Below, in pieces: positions 47,208-55,045 of a stretch of DNA of 64,000 bases. The notes below the pieces were generated by a model. That model was not told where the DNA came from. It saw only the letters and a list, made by a program, of their open reading frames with translations, and did no database searches. This stretch comes from Bradyrhizobium sp. 149 (lineage in GTDB: Bacteria; Pseudomonadota; Alphaproteobacteria; Rhizobiales; Xanthobacteraceae): assembly GCF_023073915.1 (NCBI RefSeq), contig NZ_JADPKK010000020.1:62001-126000 (forward strand), written 5' to 3'. Within the stretch, counting starts at the first letter, position 1; each line of letters begins with the position of its first letter. A program made the position numbers and the translations under genes.

Positions 47208-47627
47208 TCAGGTCACACAGCGGCCGGGCTGGAGCAGTTTTGCGACCTCGGTCAGGGAGCTGACCATCGGCTCGCAGGCGATTGTCGGGTTCTTGCGGCC
47301 CTGCTTCTGCTTCGGGAGCAGCACCGGCGGCTTGGCACTACCGGTCTCGATGACCGCGGGGACCCTCAGCAGCACCGACGTGTCGGCCAGATCGTTCAGT
47401 CGCATCGACACCGTGCGGGTCGGAACCTCCGCCTGCTTGATGTCGGCGAGCCGGTCGGCTTTGCTGGAGCGATTGACGTTATGGCCCGGCTTGTCAGCAA
47501 TCGCCTGCCAACGATCGGCCAGATCCAGATCATGGCCGGAGGCCAGCTGCACGGCGCCCACCTGGACCGCGCCAAGCGTCGCCGCGAGCGCAACGGCGCC
47601 TAAAAACACCTTTTGAATCTGTGACAT
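47208..47627 (-). CDS. Exported hypothetical protein
   Basis: A 139-residue protein starting MSQIQKVFLGAVALAATLGA with a signal peptide or membrane anchor. The middle is polar (DRWQAIADKPGHNVNRSSKA), and the end KNPTIACEPMVSSLTEVAKL then QPGRCVT carries two cysteines in a CEPMVSSLTEVA-x-L-x-PGRC pattern I recognise only as common in Bradyrhizobium hypothetical proteins. The start at 47627 gives a good signal; the frame extends 26 codons upstream. Confidence 0.6.
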   Translation of the reverse strand: MSQIQKVFLGAVALAATLGAVQVGAVQLASGHDLDLADRWQAIADKPGHNVNRSSKADRLADIKQAEVPTRTVSMRLNDLADTSVLLRVPAVIETGSAKPPVLLPKQKQGRKNPTIACEPMVSSLTEVAKLLQPGRCVT

Positions 47628-47830
47628 GGCTGCCGGTCCCTCGCCCCATGGCGATCGCGGAACAACGCGAGGAGAGGACCGGGAGTTCTCAGTCGTTAAG
47701 ATCACTTAACCGTGTGCGAAAAAGGCACGGTCCCCGCGAAAAATTTCGCAACCGCCTGGAACAACTTTCGCGGACGGGAGTCGTCTCAACAGCCGGCTAT
47801 TCCCCCCTGCCCCATAAGCCGGTGACGTAG

Positions 47831-47866
47831 GGCGCGACCGTGGTGATGCCGGTCGCGCCTTACTTT
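47831..47866 (+). terminator. Orphan terminator-like hairpin
   Basis: GGCGCGACCG and CGGTCGCGCC around TGGTGATGC, then TTACTTTT on the plus strand. No plus-strand gene is supported ahead of it; on the minus strand it lies just after the SnoaL-like gene but has no U run. Confidence 0.5.
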
Positions 47867-47876
47867 TGTCTGGACT

Positions 47877-48476
47877 TCAGTTCGCCTTCCCCGCCAGCCA
47901 ATCCCGCCCGTCGGCATAGAGCTTCTCGACCTCGGGCCCGGTCAGGCCCGGCATGTCGCGCTTGACCTTGTAGCCGATCAGCTCCTGCATGTAGGCGAGG
48001 TGGCGGTAGCCTTCGGGTAGCGCGGCAAGGGCTTTCTGGTCGAGCTGAAGTGTCGCGGCGGGGTCGACCGGGTCGATGCGGTCCTTCTCGTAGATCGGCT
48101 GGCGGCGGACGATGCCCCATTTCCCCTGCCGGTTCTCCAGGAAATCATAGAAGCGTCCGGTGCAGACGACGTCGCAGGGCACGTCGTGCACCGGCGCGCG
48201 CTGCGAGATGGTCATCTTGGTCTGCGCAATGGCGCGCGCGCCGGCGAGATCGATGCTGGTGCCGCCGAGGAAATGCAGGATGCGCACGCCCTTGGCAAAC
48301 CCCTCCTGGCTGACCCGCATGAAATCCCGCGCCGGCCCCTGAAACCAGGTGGCGGACATCCAGCCTTCTTCGTGCCAGACAGTGGCAAAGCGCTCCCAGT
48401 CGCCCGCGTCGCGCCAGACCGCCCAGTTCTCGACGAGGTCGCGGAGGGCGAGGCGATCGAGGAGTTGCTGGTCCAT
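47877..48476 (-). CDS. SnoaL-like / NTF2-fold protein
   Basis: A 199-residue protein. The first 130 residues have the cone-shaped SnoaL_4 pattern: LALRDLVENWAVWRDAGDWE, FATVWHEEGWMSATWFQGP, HFLGGTSIDLAGARAIAQTK, then CTGRFYDFLENRQGKWGIVR. Proteins of this type are isomerases, hydratases or dehydratases on small ring compounds, or have no activity. The ATG 48476 gives the natural N-terminus MDQQLLDRLALRDL. The substrate is unknown and the neighbours give no hint. Confidence 0.82.
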   Translation of the reverse strand: MDQQLLDRLALRDLVENWAVWRDAGDWERFATVWHEEGWMSATWFQGPARDFMRVSQEGFAKGVRILHFLGGTSIDLAGARAIAQTKMTISQRAPVHDVPCDVVCTGRFYDFLENRQGKWGIVRRQPIYEKDRIDPVDPAATLQLDQKALAALPEGYRHLAYMQELIGYKVKRDMPGLTGPEVEKLYADGRDWLAGKAN

Positions 48477-48635
48477 GAACGTGTCTCCGATTGCAGTGCG
48501 GCAACGGCCGCTGCACGAGGTATGAGCGGCGAATTTGATGGCCGTCAAGCGCGGCAACCTGGCCAACAAAAATCCGGCGCACCTTGCGGCACGCCGGATC
48601 GGATTTCGTCAAATTGCCGGGCGCAGGCGCCTTCC

Positions 48636-49442
48636 TTACGCCGCCGGTACCTTCGGCGCGCGGTTGCGGGAGTTGCGCTGGAAGAACAGGGCCTGGCTCG
48701 CCACCGCCGACACCATCGCCGGCTGGAACGGTTTTGAGATCAGGAACGCCGGTTCGGGACGTTCGCCGGTGAGGAAGCGCTCCGGATAGGCCGTGATGAA
48801 CACCACCGGCACCTCGAAGGTGCGGAGCAGCTCGTTGACGGCGTCGAGGCCCGACGAGCCGTCGGCAAGCTGGATGTCGGCGAGGATCAGGCCCGGCCGC
48901 TTGTTCTTGGCCAGCGCGACCGCATCGGCATGGGTGCGGGCGACGCCGACGACATTGTGGCCGAGATTCTTCACCAGGCTCTCGAGATCCATGGCGATGA
49001 AGGTCTCATCCTCGATGATCAGCACATCGGTGGCGATCTCGGCGGCCATCTCACGCCCTGCGGCATCCGCAAGCCGGCGCGTCTCGCCGACGTCGGTGCC
49101 GAGAATGTAGCCGACCTCCTCTTCCGAAAATCCCTCGAGCGAGAGCAGCAGGAAGGCTTGCCGCGGCAACGGCGTGATGTTCGACAGCCGTCGCTCCGGC
49201 GGCATCGGCAGGTTCGTCACCTCGGAATCGTCGTTGACGGACACGGAATTCCAGATCTGGGTGAACAGCCGGAACAGGCCAGCGCGCGGCCCGTGGCTCT
49301 CGTCGAGGACCGACGGGTCTCCCAGCATGGCTTCCAACATGGCTGCGACATAGGCGTCACCGGAGGACTGGCTGCCCGTCAGGGCGCGTGCGTACCGGCG
49401 CAACAACGGCAAGTGTTCAGCAACAAGCTGTGAACGGGACAT
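48636..49442 (-). CDS. phyR: Anti-anti-sigma response regulator PhyR
   Basis: A 268-residue regulator with a sigma-like N-terminal domain (about 1-125; HLPLLRRYARALTGSQSSGD, RQAFLLLSLEGFSEEEVGYI) and a C-terminal receiver (about 138-258; LIIEDETFIAMDLESLV, Asp189 in LILADIQLADGSSG, VVFITAYPERF, FLISKPFQ). When phosphorylated the sigma-like part binds NepR and frees EcfG. GGAG lies eight bases before the ATG at 49442. It is divergent from nepR-ecfG, the standard general-stress layout; the sensor kinase is not in the window. Confidence 0.97.
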   Translation of the reverse strand: MSRSQLVAEHLPLLRRYARALTGSQSSGDAYVAAMLEAMLGDPSVLDESHGPRAGLFRLFTQIWNSVSVNDDSEVTNLPMPPERRLSNITPLPRQAFLLLSLEGFSEEEVGYILGTDVGETRRLADAAGREMAAEIATDVLIIEDETFIAMDLESLVKNLGHNVVGVARTHADAVALAKNKRPGLILADIQLADGSSGLDAVNELLRTFEVPVVFITAYPERFLTGERPEPAFLISKPFQPAMVSAVASQALFFQRNSRNRAPKVPAA

Positions 49443-49518
49443 CCCCACTCCAATCATCTTCGGGCCAACCTTGACGTGCAGGCATACGCGGGGGGCCCGG
49501 GTTCCCCTGCTGGGCTGA

Positions 49519-49544
49519 TTACGCCCCAAACCGAGAAAAGTTCC
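49519..49544 (-). promoter_or_regulatory. EcfG-type promoter of phyR
   Basis: Minus strand GGAAC (49544-49540), 16 bp, CGTA (49523-49520); the EcfG pattern is GGAAC-N16/17-CGTT. The -35 box forms one arm of a large inverted repeat (GAGAAAAGTTCCG with CGGAACTTTTTCTC, 49533-49567). Confidence 0.55.
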
Positions 49545-49554
49545 GTATGGGGGC

Positions 49555-49579
49555 GGAACTTTTTCTCGCAACTCGCATT
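49555..49579 (+). promoter_or_regulatory. EcfG-type promoter of nepR-ecfG
   Basis: GGAAC at 49555-49559, 16 bp, CATT at 49576-49579; one mismatch in the -10 (CGTT expected). It points toward nepR and mirrors the phyR promoter across the same palindrome. Confidence 0.45.
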
Positions 49580-49661
49580 GAGCCTATCCAGGGAACGGCT
49601 CCCGGTTGAGAGAACTTCTCGATTTTACAGTCACTTAACTCGGGGAAACGTGGAACAGGTC

Positions 49662-49895
49662 ATGAAAGATCTCAAGTCTCAAGCCAGCAAAAGCACGACC
49701 CCCGGCAAGGGAGGGCTCACTCCGGAGATCCAATCCCGCATCGGGCACCAGCTGCGCGCCATGTACGACGACGTGGTGCGGCAGGGAGTTCCGGACCGGT
49801 TCGCGGAACTGATCAAGAAGCTTGATGCGCCGGGAGCGACACCCCAAGTGGAAAATGGTGGCGGCACTAACGACAACAACAATGGGAGGGATTGA
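49662..49895 (+). CDS. nepR: Anti-sigma factor NepR
   Basis: A 77-residue protein. The family core is LTPEIQSRIGHQLRAMYDDV followed by RQGVPDRFAELIKKLD, the two helices that wrap the sigma factor EcfG; the Asn/Gly-rich tail is flexible. ATG 49662 is used; GTG at 49650 is an alternative start. Its stop overlaps the ecfG start as TGATG, so the inhibitor and its sigma factor are made together. Confidence 0.93.
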   Translation: MKDLKSQASKSTTPGKGGLTPEIQSRIGHQLRAMYDDVVRQGVPDRFAELIKKLDAPGATPQVENGGGTNDNNNGRD

Positions 49896-50443
49896 TGCCT
49901 CTCACGGACTCCCTGCGTAACGACATCCTGGCGGCCGTGCCCAGCCTGCGCGCGTTCGCCATCTCGCTCAGCGGCAATGCGGACCGCGCCGACGATCTGG
50001 TCCAGGAGACGCTGTTGCGCGCGCTCGCCAACATCGATTCGTTCCAACCCGGCTCCAACCTGCCGGCGTGGCTGTTCACGATCCTGCGCAACCTGTTCCG
50101 CTCCGATTATCGCAAGCGGCGGCGGGAAGTCGAGGATGCCGAAGGCAACTATGCCAAGACGCTGAAGACGCAGCCCTCGCAGAACGCCCATCTCGAGTTC
50201 GAGGAATTCCGCACGGCGCTCGACAAGCTTCCGCAGGACCAGCGTGAAGCGCTGATCCTGGTCGGCGCCTCCGGCTTCTCCTATGAGGATGCGGCTTCGA
50301 TCTGCGGCTGCGCCGTCGGCACGATCAAGAGCCGCGTCAACCGGGCGCGCTCCAAGCTCGCGGCGCTGCTCTATGTCGACGGCGCCGAGGATTTCGGGCC
50401 CGACGAGACCATCCGCGCCGTGATCGGCGGCAGCGGCGGCTGA
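49895..50443 (+). CDS. ecfG: General stress sigma factor EcfG
   Basis: A 182-residue ECF15-type sigma factor. Region 2 is NADRADDLVQETLLRALANI with AWLFTILRNLFRSDYRKRRR; region 4 is LDKLPQDQREALILVGASGF, YEDAASICGCAVGTIKSRVN RAR. It directs the alphaproteobacterial general stress response when NepR is titrated by PhyR. GGGAGGG precedes the start, and translation is coupled to nepR. Confidence 0.96.
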   Translation: MPLTDSLRNDILAAVPSLRAFAISLSGNADRADDLVQETLLRALANIDSFQPGSNLPAWLFTILRNLFRSDYRKRRREVEDAEGNYAKTLKTQPSQNAHLEFEEFRTALDKLPQDQREALILVGASGFSYEDAASICGCAVGTIKSRVNRARSKLAALLYVDGAEDFGPDETIRAVIGGSGG

Positions 50444-50474
50444 CGGCCGGCGTCAATCGGGCTGCGACGAGAGG

Positions 50475-50500
50475 AAGGCGGCCGCCTCAGCGGCCGTCTT
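50475..50500. terminator. Hairpin after ecfG
   Basis: AAGGCGGCCGC, loop CTCA, GCGGCCGTCTT: 11 pairs with one G-T. It lies between ecfG and the convergent nitroreductase gene. Without a longer T run it may only be a weak terminator. Confidence 0.45.
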
Positions 50501-50537
50501 CGCGCGTCTGATGTGATGCGGGCTTGCGCCCTCTCGA

Positions 50538-51236
50538 TCACTCGTCCACGAAGGTCACGGTCTCCGCCACGCTCGCACGCGAAGTGCGGTAACCGTTGAC
50601 CTTGTGGGCGTTGTCGGCATAGCCGAACGAGATGCCGCAGACGATGCGGCGGTCATCAGGCAGATTGAAATGGCGGCGGATCAGGCCGGAGTGGCGCGCG
50701 AGCGCTGCCTGCGGAATCGTGCCGAGCCCGAGCGCCTGCGCGGCCAGCATGAAATTGCTGACATAGGCGCCGCAATCGATCGCACCGTAGATGCCGAGCG
50801 GCTCGTCGGTGTGGATGATGGCCACATGCGGCGCGCCGAAGAAATTATAGTTCTCCAGCGCCTGCTTCGCGTAGGCCGCCTTGTCGCCCCTGACGATGCC
50901 GAGCGTGTTGTAAAGCTGGAAGCCGCTCTCGCGGCGGCGTTCAAGATAGGCGCCGACATATTCGCGCGGGGGCGTGAAATCATAGTCGTCGCCGAGCCCG
51001 CTCGATGCTTCCGCGTAAATCAGCTTGCGGAAACGTTCCTTGGCCTCGCCACTGGCGATGATCACCTGCCAGGGCTGGCTGTTGCACCAGGACGCCGTGC
51101 GCTGCGCGGTTTTCAGCACATGCTCGATGGTGGCGCGATCGACGTCCTGGGGGAGGAAAGCTCGGACGGAGTAGCGCTCGTTGAGCAGCTCTTCGAGCAC
51201 GCCGATGCGGTTATTGTGATTGACTGCAGCATCCAT
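50538..51236 (-). CDS. Nitroreductase family flavoprotein
   Basis: A 232-residue FMN protein. N-terminal RYSVRAFLPQDVDRATIEHV is typical, with TASWCNSQPWQVIIASGEAK for FMN contact, and IPQAALARHSGLIRRHFNLP and VCGISFGYADNAHKVNGYRT near the end. Family members reduce nitroaromatics, quinones or enoates with NAD(P)H. It is separated from the acyl-CoA dehydrogenase operon by a 139-bp gap with a palindromic repeat, so it may be its own unit. Confidence 0.9.
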   Translation of the reverse strand: MDAAVNHNNRIGVLEELLNERYSVRAFLPQDVDRATIEHVLKTAQRTASWCNSQPWQVIIASGEAKERFRKLIYAEASSGLGDDYDFTPPREYVGAYLERRRESGFQLYNTLGIVRGDKAAYAKQALENYNFFGAPHVAIIHTDEPLGIYGAIDCGAYVSNFMLAAQALGLGTIPQAALARHSGLIRRHFNLPDDRRIVCGISFGYADNAHKVNGYRTSRASVAETVTFVDE

Positions 51237-51252
51237 TGCTTAGCTCGCTTTC

Positions 51253-51366
51253 GTGCCCCGGACGCGACGCAGTACGAAGTGATGCGGCGCTGAGCCGGAG
51301 CCCATTGTGGCTCCTGGGTCCCGGCTCTGCGAAGCAGCGCTAAGCGCTGCATCGCGTCCGGGACAC
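51253..51366. repeat. Palindromic intergenic repeat (type F)
   Basis: GTGCCCCGGACGCGACGCAG at the left and CTGCATCGCGTCCGGGACAC at the right, with GCGGCGCTGAGCCGG and CCCGGCTCTGCGAAGC inside. It separates the nitroreductase gene from the acyl-CoA dehydrogenase gene. Confidence 0.8.
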
Positions 51367-51374
51367 CCGACCTC

Positions 51375-52619
51375 TCATCTACCCTTGGTCGGGATCTTGT
51401 TATACGGCACATCCTTGTCGACGCGGATGTCGCCCGGCAATCCCAGCACGCGCTCGGCGATGATGTTGCGCAAAATCTCGTCGGTGCCGCCGGCGATGCG
51501 CATCGAGGGCGAGGACAGCAGCATCTGCTGGAACTGGCCCTGCACGGTCTCCTCGTCCGCGCCGGTGAGAACGCCGGCCGCGCCCTGGAGGTCCATGGCG
51601 TAGGTTGCGATGTCCTGGAGCATGATGCCGGATACGAGCTTGCCGATCGAATTCTCAGGCCCCGGCCGCTCGCCCTTGGACAGCGCCGAGATCGCGCGGT
51701 AGCTGGTGTATTTCAGTCCGCTCGACTTCACCGCCCAGCTCGCAAGTTTTGAGCGCACGGCGGGATCGTCGATGGCGAGGCCATCCTCCAGCATCAGATT
51801 GGAGCAGAACTCGAACATCTCGGGGACGCCGGTCGCAAGCCGCGAGCCGATCGACATCCGCTCGTTCATCAGCGTGGTCAGAGAGACGCTCCAGCCCTCG
51901 CCGATGGCGCCCAGGCGCTGGCTGTCGGGAATGACGACGTCGCTGAAATAGACCTCGTTGAACTCCTGCATGCCGTTGGCCTGCTTGATCGGGCGCACCT
52001 CGACGCCGGGGCTCTTCATGTCCAGGAAGAACATGGTGAGGCCCTTGTGCTTGGGCACATTGGGATCGGTACGCGCGATCAACAGGCCGTAGTCGGAATA
52101 GTGCGCACCAGAGGTCCAGATCTTCTGGCCGTTGACGACCCAATTGTCGCCCTTCTTCTCCGCCCGTGTGCGCAGGCCGGCAACGTCCGAACCAGCCGAT
52201 GGCTCGGAAAAGAGCTGGCACCAGATCTCCTCGCCAGATGCGAGCTTCGGCAAATAACGCCGCTTGGCGTCCTCGCTGCCCCAGGCCATCACGGTCGGAC
52301 CGCACATGCCCTCTCCGATCTGGAACGGCTGCGTCAGCTTGCCGTAGACGCCCTCTTCCTGCTGCCAGATCACGCGCTCGATCGGCGTGGCGCCGCGGCC
52401 GCCATATTCCTTCGGCCAGTGCAGGCATGCCCAGCCGCCTTCCGCCTTCTTCTTCTGCCAGGCCTTGCCGACCTCGACCATGTCGTGCTTGGCGAGCCGG
52501 ATCCGGCCGAGCGAAGACTTTGACAGCTCGGCCAAAAACCCCTTCGGCGCATTGGCCTCGACCCATTTGCGCGCGGTCTCGCGGAATGCGGCTTCCTGCG
52601 GGGTGTCGTCGAAATTCAT
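51375..52619 (-). CDS. Acyl-CoA dehydrogenase (long paralogue 1)
   Basis: A 414-residue FAD enzyme that makes a trans-2 double bond in an acyl-CoA. Marks are GEGMCGPTVMAWGSEDAKRR, WCQLFSEPSAGSDVAGLRTR, NGQKIWTSGAHYSDYGLLIA and AGGTDEILRNIIAERVLGLP. It shares its start (MNFDDTPQEA-FR-TAR) and most motifs with the next gene, a tandem duplicate 9 bp upstream. The two could form homo- or heteromers. It is the last of the three dehydrogenase genes. Confidence 0.93.
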   Translation of the reverse strand: MNFDDTPQEAAFRETARKWVEANAPKGFLAELSKSSLGRIRLAKHDMVEVGKAWQKKKAEGGWACLHWPKEYGGRGATPIERVIWQQEEGVYGKLTQPFQIGEGMCGPTVMAWGSEDAKRRYLPKLASGEEIWCQLFSEPSAGSDVAGLRTRAEKKGDNWVVNGQKIWTSGAHYSDYGLLIARTDPNVPKHKGLTMFFLDMKSPGVEVRPIKQANGMQEFNEVYFSDVVIPDSQRLGAIGEGWSVSLTTLMNERMSIGSRLATGVPEMFEFCSNLMLEDGLAIDDPAVRSKLASWAVKSSGLKYTSYRAISALSKGERPGPENSIGKLVSGIMLQDIATYAMDLQGAAGVLTGADEETVQGQFQQMLLSSPSMRIAGGTDEILRNIIAERVLGLPGDIRVDKDVPYNKIPTKGR

Positions 52620-52628
52620 GGCGAACCT

Positions 52629-53876
52629 CTAACCTCTTCCCTTCGTCGGGGTCTTGTTGAACGGCACGTCCTTGTCGACCCGGATGTCGCCGGGCAGGCC
52701 CAAGACCCGTTCGGCGATGATGTTGCGCATGATCTCGTCGGTGCCGCCTTCGACACGCGTGCCCGGCGCGCGCAGCAGCATCGCCTGGAAGCGGCCGGCG
52801 ACCTCGGCATCTTCGGGACCGCTGAACACGCCGGCGGCGCCCTGAAGATCGAGTGCATAGGTCGCGACATCCTGGATCATCGATCCCGCCACCAGCTTGC
52901 CGATGGAATTTTCCGGTCCCGGACGCTCGCCCTTCGACAGCGCCGAGATCGCGCGCATGCTAGTGTAGCGCAGCCCGCTCGCCTTCACCGCCCAGTTCGC
53001 CAGCCTCGCGCGCACCGCGCGGTCCTCGATCGCGGGGCCATCGTCGAGCATCAGGCTGGAGCAATAGTCAAGCAGCTCCGGAAAGCCGGTCGAGACGCCG
53101 GCGCCGATCGACATACGCTCGTTCATCAACGTGGTCAGCGAGACGTTCCAGCCGTCATTGACCTCGCCGAGGCGCTGGTGATCGGGAATGCGCACATTGG
53201 TGAAATAGACCTCGTTGAAATCGGAGGCGCCGCTGGCCTGCTTGATCGGCCGCACCTCGACGCCCGGGCTCTTCATGTCCAGGAAGAACATGGTGAGGCC
53301 CTTGTGCTTGGCCACGTTCGGATCGGTACGGGTCAAGAGGATGCCGTAATCCGAGTAGTGCGCGCCCGACGTCCATATCTTCTGGCCGTTGATGACCCAT
53401 TCGTCGCCGTCCTTCTCCGCACGCGTCCGCAGGCCCGCAACATCCGAGCCGCCGGCCGGCTCGGAGAACAGCTGGCACCAGACCTTTTCGCCGGAGGCGA
53501 GCGGCGGCAGATAGCTGCGCTTATGCTCCTCGCGCGCGAATGCCATCATGGTCGGCCCGCACATGCCGTGGCCGATGATGAACATGCCGGACAACTTGCC
53601 GAACGGACCCTCCTCCTGCTGCCAGATAACGCGCTCGATCGGCGATGAGCCGCGGCCGCCATAGTCCTTCGGCCAGTGCAGGCAGGCCCAGCCGGCATCT
53701 GCCTTTTTCTTTTGCCAGGCCTTTGCCACTTCCAGAATGTTGGCGCTCTTCAATTGCGTGCGGCCAAGCGAGGACTTTCGAAGCTCCTCCTCGTACTGCT
53801 TGGGCGCATTCGCTGCGATCCAGGCGCGGGCAGTGGCGCGAAATTCGGCCTCTTGCGGGGTGTCGTCGAAGTTCAT
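52629..53876 (-). CDS. Acyl-CoA dehydrogenase (long paralogue 2)
   Basis: A 415-residue paralogue of the gene just downstream. Marks are IIGHGMCGPTMMAFAREEHK, WCQLFSEPAGGSDVAGLRTR, NGQKIWTSGAHYSDYGILLT and VEGGTDEIMRNIIAERVLGL. The start at 53876 gives MNFDDTPQEAEFRATARAW; the frame continues upstream through the previous gene out of frame and is rejected. Gaps are 9 bp after and 14 bp before, so it is in one operon with its neighbours. Confidence 0.93.
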   Translation of the reverse strand: MNFDDTPQEAEFRATARAWIAANAPKQYEEELRKSSLGRTQLKSANILEVAKAWQKKKADAGWACLHWPKDYGGRGSSPIERVIWQQEEGPFGKLSGMFIIGHGMCGPTMMAFAREEHKRSYLPPLASGEKVWCQLFSEPAGGSDVAGLRTRAEKDGDEWVINGQKIWTSGAHYSDYGILLTRTDPNVAKHKGLTMFFLDMKSPGVEVRPIKQASGASDFNEVYFTNVRIPDHQRLGEVNDGWNVSLTTLMNERMSIGAGVSTGFPELLDYCSSLMLDDGPAIEDRAVRARLANWAVKASGLRYTSMRAISALSKGERPGPENSIGKLVAGSMIQDVATYALDLQGAAGVFSGPEDAEVAGRFQAMLLRAPGTRVEGGTDEIMRNIIAERVLGLPGDIRVDKDVPFNKTPTKGRG

Positions 53877-53890
53877 GACGTTGCCTTTGC

Positions 53891-55018
53891 TTACGCCGCG
53901 TTCTTCTTGCGCATGCGGTCGATCAACTGGTCTTCCCAATAGGACAGGCTGCCGAGCCCGAGCGCCATGGCGTTGGCACGGCGATAGTACATGTGGCAGT
54001 CGAACTCCCAGGTGAAACCCATGCCGCCGTGGACCTGGATATTGTTCTTGGCGCAATGCTGGAACGCCTGCGTCGCGCTGATGCGGGCCGCGGCGGCGGC
54101 TTCGGGCAGCTCCGCCGCGTTGGTCGAGAGAGCCCAGGCGCCGTAATAGCTGTTGGAACGTGCCAGCGTCGCCGACACGTACATGTCCGCCAGCATGTGC
54201 TTGACGGCCTGGAACGAGCCGATCTGTCGGCCGAAGGCGATGCGGTCGAGCGCGTAGTCGCGGCCCATCTCCAGCGCGCGGTCGGAACCGCCGACCTGTT
54301 CGAAAGCGCACAGCACAGCGGCACGATCCAGCACTTGAGTCAAAATGCTCCAGCCTTCGCCGGCCGCGCCCAAGGGCTCGGCCTTGCAGTCTCTGAAATT
54401 GATCTCGGCCTGCCCACGGGTTGGATCGAGATTGGCAAGGCTTTTCACCTCGACGCCGCCGTCCCTGAGATCGACAACGAACAAGGAGATGTCGCCGTCG
54501 CGTCCGCTCGATCCCGTGCGTGCCGCGACTACCGCGAAGTCGGCGATTGCACCGTCGGCGACCGGCTTCTTGACACCGTTGAGCACGCCATTCGCAGCCG
54601 TGAGCTTGACGTTCTTTGGCGATGGATTGCCCTTGCCCTCGAACAGCGCCAGCGTGCCGATCGCCTCACCCGCGGCAATTGCCGGCAACCATTTCTTCTT
54701 CTGCGCGTCACTGCCGGCGATCAGCAGCGCTTCGGCAGCCAGATAGACAGTGGAGGAAAACGGTACCGGCGCGTTCGCCCGGCCCATCTCTTCAGCGATC
54801 ACGCAAAGTTCGAGATGACCGGCGCCCGCGCCGCCAAAGTCCTCCGGGATTGCGACACCGAGAAAACCCATCTCGGCGAGGCCTTTCCACAGCTCCTTGT
54901 CATACGGCGCCTTGCCGTCGAGGACTATGCGCACCGCCTTGGGCGAGCATTTCTCAGCGAGGAATTTGCGCGCCTGGTCGCGGAGCTGCTTCTGGTCGTC
55001 GGAGAAATCGAAGTTCAT
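53891..55018 (-). CDS. Acyl-CoA dehydrogenase (short, about 375 residues)
   Basis: A 375-residue member of a different dehydrogenase branch. N-terminus MNFDFSDDQKQLRDQARKFL; ELCVIAEEMGRANAPVPFSS; the active-site region IQVHGGMGFTWEFDCHMYYR, in which the Glu after GMGFTW is in the position of the catalytic base. The short form beside two long ones resembles the paired large and small subunits of heteromeric acyl-CoA dehydrogenases. It is 27 bp after the CoA ligase gene. Confidence 0.92.
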   Translation of the reverse strand: MNFDFSDDQKQLRDQARKFLAEKCSPKAVRIVLDGKAPYDKELWKGLAEMGFLGVAIPEDFGGAGAGHLELCVIAEEMGRANAPVPFSSTVYLAAEALLIAGSDAQKKKWLPAIAAGEAIGTLALFEGKGNPSPKNVKLTAANGVLNGVKKPVADGAIADFAVVAARTGSSGRDGDISLFVVDLRDGGVEVKSLANLDPTRGQAEINFRDCKAEPLGAAGEGWSILTQVLDRAAVLCAFEQVGGSDRALEMGRDYALDRIAFGRQIGSFQAVKHMLADMYVSATLARSNSYYGAWALSTNAAELPEAAAAARISATQAFQHCAKNNIQVHGGMGFTWEFDCHMYYRRANAMALGLGSLSYWEDQLIDRMRKKNAA

Positions 55019-55045
55019 GGCGCGTATCCGTGTTGATGATGTCGA

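Noticed and set aside
53877..54311. N-terminal extension of the second acyl-CoA dehydrogenase
   Set aside because: It overlaps the previous dehydrogenase gene in the wrong frame; MNFDDTPQEA matches the paralogue's start.
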